A stretch of 6,651 nt of DNA from positions 1 through 6,651 of the forward strand of contig SEBM01000231.1 of NCBI GenBank assembly GCA_004296145.1. The letters run 5' to 3'. Below, piece after piece: positions 5,347 to 6,651 of the stretch. The notes under the pieces were generated by a model that did no database searches, was not told the DNA's origin, and saw only the letters and a program-made list of their open reading frames with translations. The stretch's first letter is position 1. Each line of letters begins with the position of its first letter. The DNA comes from Flavobacterium sp. (GTDB lineage: Bacteria > Bacteroidota > Bacteroidia > Flavobacteriales > Flavobacteriaceae). Made by a program: the position numbers and the translations under genes.

Positions 5347-6507
5347 TCATTCATTCTCTCCGATTTTATCTACCATAAAAATCATTAGTAAACCCAGAAC
5401 TGCCATTACTAAAAATGCCCATTTCATACTCGAATATTCTGAGATAAAACCAACAACCGGCGGTACAAGCAGGAAACCCAGATAACCAATTGTAGCAATA
5501 GATGTTAAGGCAGAACCGCTGCTTAATGTTGAGGATCTTCCGGCAATGCTATACACTAACGGAATTACACAGGAAACTCCAAATCCGATTAAAACATAAC
5601 CGAAAATAGTTGGATAAGCGTAAGGCAGAATAAAGCAAATCGTAAAACCTATAGTGATCAAAATACCGCTGTAAAGCAGGATTCGTTTCGCACCAAATTT
5701 CATTACGCCATGATCTCCAAAAAAACGTCCTAAAGTTACCGCTGTTGCGAAAAACACAAAGGCTGCGCTGGTTAACTTTGGAGAAGCTTTTAATATATTT
5801 TCGAAATAAATTCCGCTCCAGTCGTACATGGTATTTTCACACGCCATCGAAACAAAACAAATCAGAGAAAACTTGATAAGGCTTTTTTCCGGCATTGAAA
5901 AGAATTTCTTTTTAACAGGAACCGGTTCGTTATGAATACTCATTGGATAAAAACAAGCCGTCAGTGCCATCATAAAAACACTTACGCCTAATAAATGGTG
6001 CGATGGTGCAATATGCTGGGTTACCATTACATATCCCAAACCTGCTCCCGTAAAAACCGCAATACTCCAAACCGCATGAAAGCGTGTAATAATTGATTTT
6101 GGATATAATTTCTGAACCTCAAGAGATTGTGCATTAATCGATAAATTAAAAATATTTCGCGAAGCCCCGAAGATTAAAAGTACAATAACAAGCTGCCACA
6201 CAAAAGCAACAAGCCCCGGTAAAGACAATACAATATTAAACATAACGGCTCCCAGCAACATGATGTAGCGGCTGCTATATTTATTTAACAAGTTTCCTGT
6301 AAAGGGCATTGTCAGCATCAAACCAATTGGAAAGGCAAACAGAACAGCACCAAATTGAGCTTCAGATAAATGCAATTGTGCCTGTATGTGTGGAATTCGA
6401 GAAACCCAGGAAGAATATCCAAATCCGGAAAGGAAAAAAAATACGGTATTAGCAATACGGTATCCTCTGGGCGTATTTTGAATTTTTTTAAAGAATGGTA
6501 AAATCAT
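5347..6507 (-). CDS. MFS transporter, MosC/YbjJ-like
   Basis: This is a major facilitator superfamily membrane protein of 386 residues from the start at 6507 (397 if the ATG at 6540 is used). About twelve hydrophobic segments are visible, with a charged central loop (NEPVPVKKK, about 193-201) between the two six-helix halves. Motifs typical of the MosC/YbjJ branch are GYSSWVSRIP (30-39), NAQSLEVQ (125-132), RFHAVWS (142-148), an E-x4-DWS stretch (Glu224 to Ser231) and GRFFGD (260-265). The substrate is unknown; relatives have been linked to rhizopine export (MosC) or are uncharacterised (YbjJ), and neighbours give no hint. I prefer the start at 6507 because a perfect TAnnTTTG element lies between the two candidate ATGs and the extra residues (MFYFCNLKKYF) add no family feature. 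The gene converges on the lipoprotein gene with a 30-bp gap. Confidence 0.9.
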   Translation of the reverse strand: MILPFFKKIQNTPRGYRIANTVFFFLSGFGYSSWVSRIPHIQAQLHLSEAQFGAVLFAFPIGLMLTMPFTGNLLNKYSSRYIMLLGAVMFNIVLSLPGLVAFVWQLVIVLLIFGASRNIFNLSINAQSLEVQKLYPKSIITRFHAVWSIAVFTGAGLGYVMVTQHIAPSHHLLGVSVFMMALTACFYPMSIHNEPVPVKKKFFSMPEKSLIKFSLICFVSMACENTMYDWSGIYFENILKASPKLTSAAFVFFATAVTLGRFFGDHGVMKFGAKRILLYSGILITIGFTICFILPYAYPTIFGYVLIGFGVSCVIPLVYSIAGRSSTLSSGSALTSIATIGYLGFLLVPPVVGFISEYSSMKWAFLVMAVLGLLMIFMVDKIGENE

Positions 6508-6526
6508 GAAGTACTTTTTCAGATTG

Positions 6527-6534
6527 CAAAAGTA
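6527..6534 (-). promoter_or_regulatory. Possible -7 element of the MFS transporter gene
   Basis: The minus strand reads TACTTTTG here, an exact match to the Bacteroidota -7 consensus TAnnTTTG. It sits about 20 bp upstream of the ATG at 6507 and downstream of the alternative ATG at 6540. A proper TTG -33 element is missing at the expected distance (only TTC, near 6555), which lowers confidence. If the element is real, transcription would start after the ATG at 6540, so only the shorter protein could be made from this promoter. Confidence 0.35.
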
Positions 6535-6651
6535 AAACATTTAAAACGGTAACGAATCTAAAAAAGAAAAAGAAAGTTTTATAAATGTGGTTTTAACATT
6601 TTAAAAAAATCCAATATTAAAATAACATTAGAAAATTAGCTGAAAAAGAAT

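Noticed and set aside
1..6651. A new multi-gene system such as a defence island or mobile element
   Set aside because: Gene orientations and types (surface LRR protein, topoisomerase, two lipoproteins, transporter) do not form a coherent unit, and no integrase, transposase, nuclease-effector, reverse transcriptase or toxin is present.
6541..6651. Gene or RNA in the last 111 bp
   Set aside because: AT-rich sequence without an open frame of useful length or a stable fold; it is best seen as upstream region of the transporter.

Overview
The window looks like a chromosomal segment of a Flavobacterium-like member of the Bacteroidota. Supporting signs are an AT-rich sequence, start codons without clear Shine-Dalgarno sites, promoter elements resembling the Bacteroidota TTG / TAnnTTTG pattern, three lipoproteins with short Cys-ended signal peptides, a 21-residue leucine-rich-repeat (LRR) surface protein of a kind common in flavobacteria, and intergenic short-period repeats. 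The genus is an inference from style, not from a marker gene.

Layout from left to right. Positions 1-112 hold an intrinsic terminator for the first gene. Positions 113-1603 (minus) encode a probable surface-exposed LRR lipoprotein with an N-terminal carboxypeptidase-regulatory-like fold and eleven LRR units in exact 21-residue register. A 189-bp divergent spacer separates it from a type IA DNA topoisomerase (topB-like, plus, 1793-4096) with two C-terminal four-cysteine zinc ribbons and an unusual Toprim motif. The next spacer (4097-4335) carries two different short-period repeat structures, one of them a long imperfect inverted repeat, followed by a possible promoter. Two small plus-strand lipoprotein genes follow: a DUF6265-like protein (4336-4812) and an unrecognised protein with a Cys-Cys-Cys-Pro motif (4858-5316). 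The second runs into a five-unit, 8-bp tandem array that supplies its last codons and stop. Converging on it from the right is a MosC/YbjJ-type MFS transporter (minus, 5347 to about 6507). The last ~110 bp are AT-rich upstream sequence of the transporter with nothing else recognisable.

I see no sign that these genes form one pathway. The topoisomerase is a housekeeping-type enzyme. The lipoproteins and transporter are envelope proteins that look independently regulated, except that the two small lipoprotein genes may be co-transcribed (45-bp gap). There is no integrase, transposase, tRNA, CRISPR array, toxin-antitoxin pair or defence gene, and I do not find a convincing new system. The points most worth a second look are the intergenic repeats, especially the octamer array that overlaps a stop codon, the Toprim substitution in the topoisomerase, and the perfectly phased LRR ladder.
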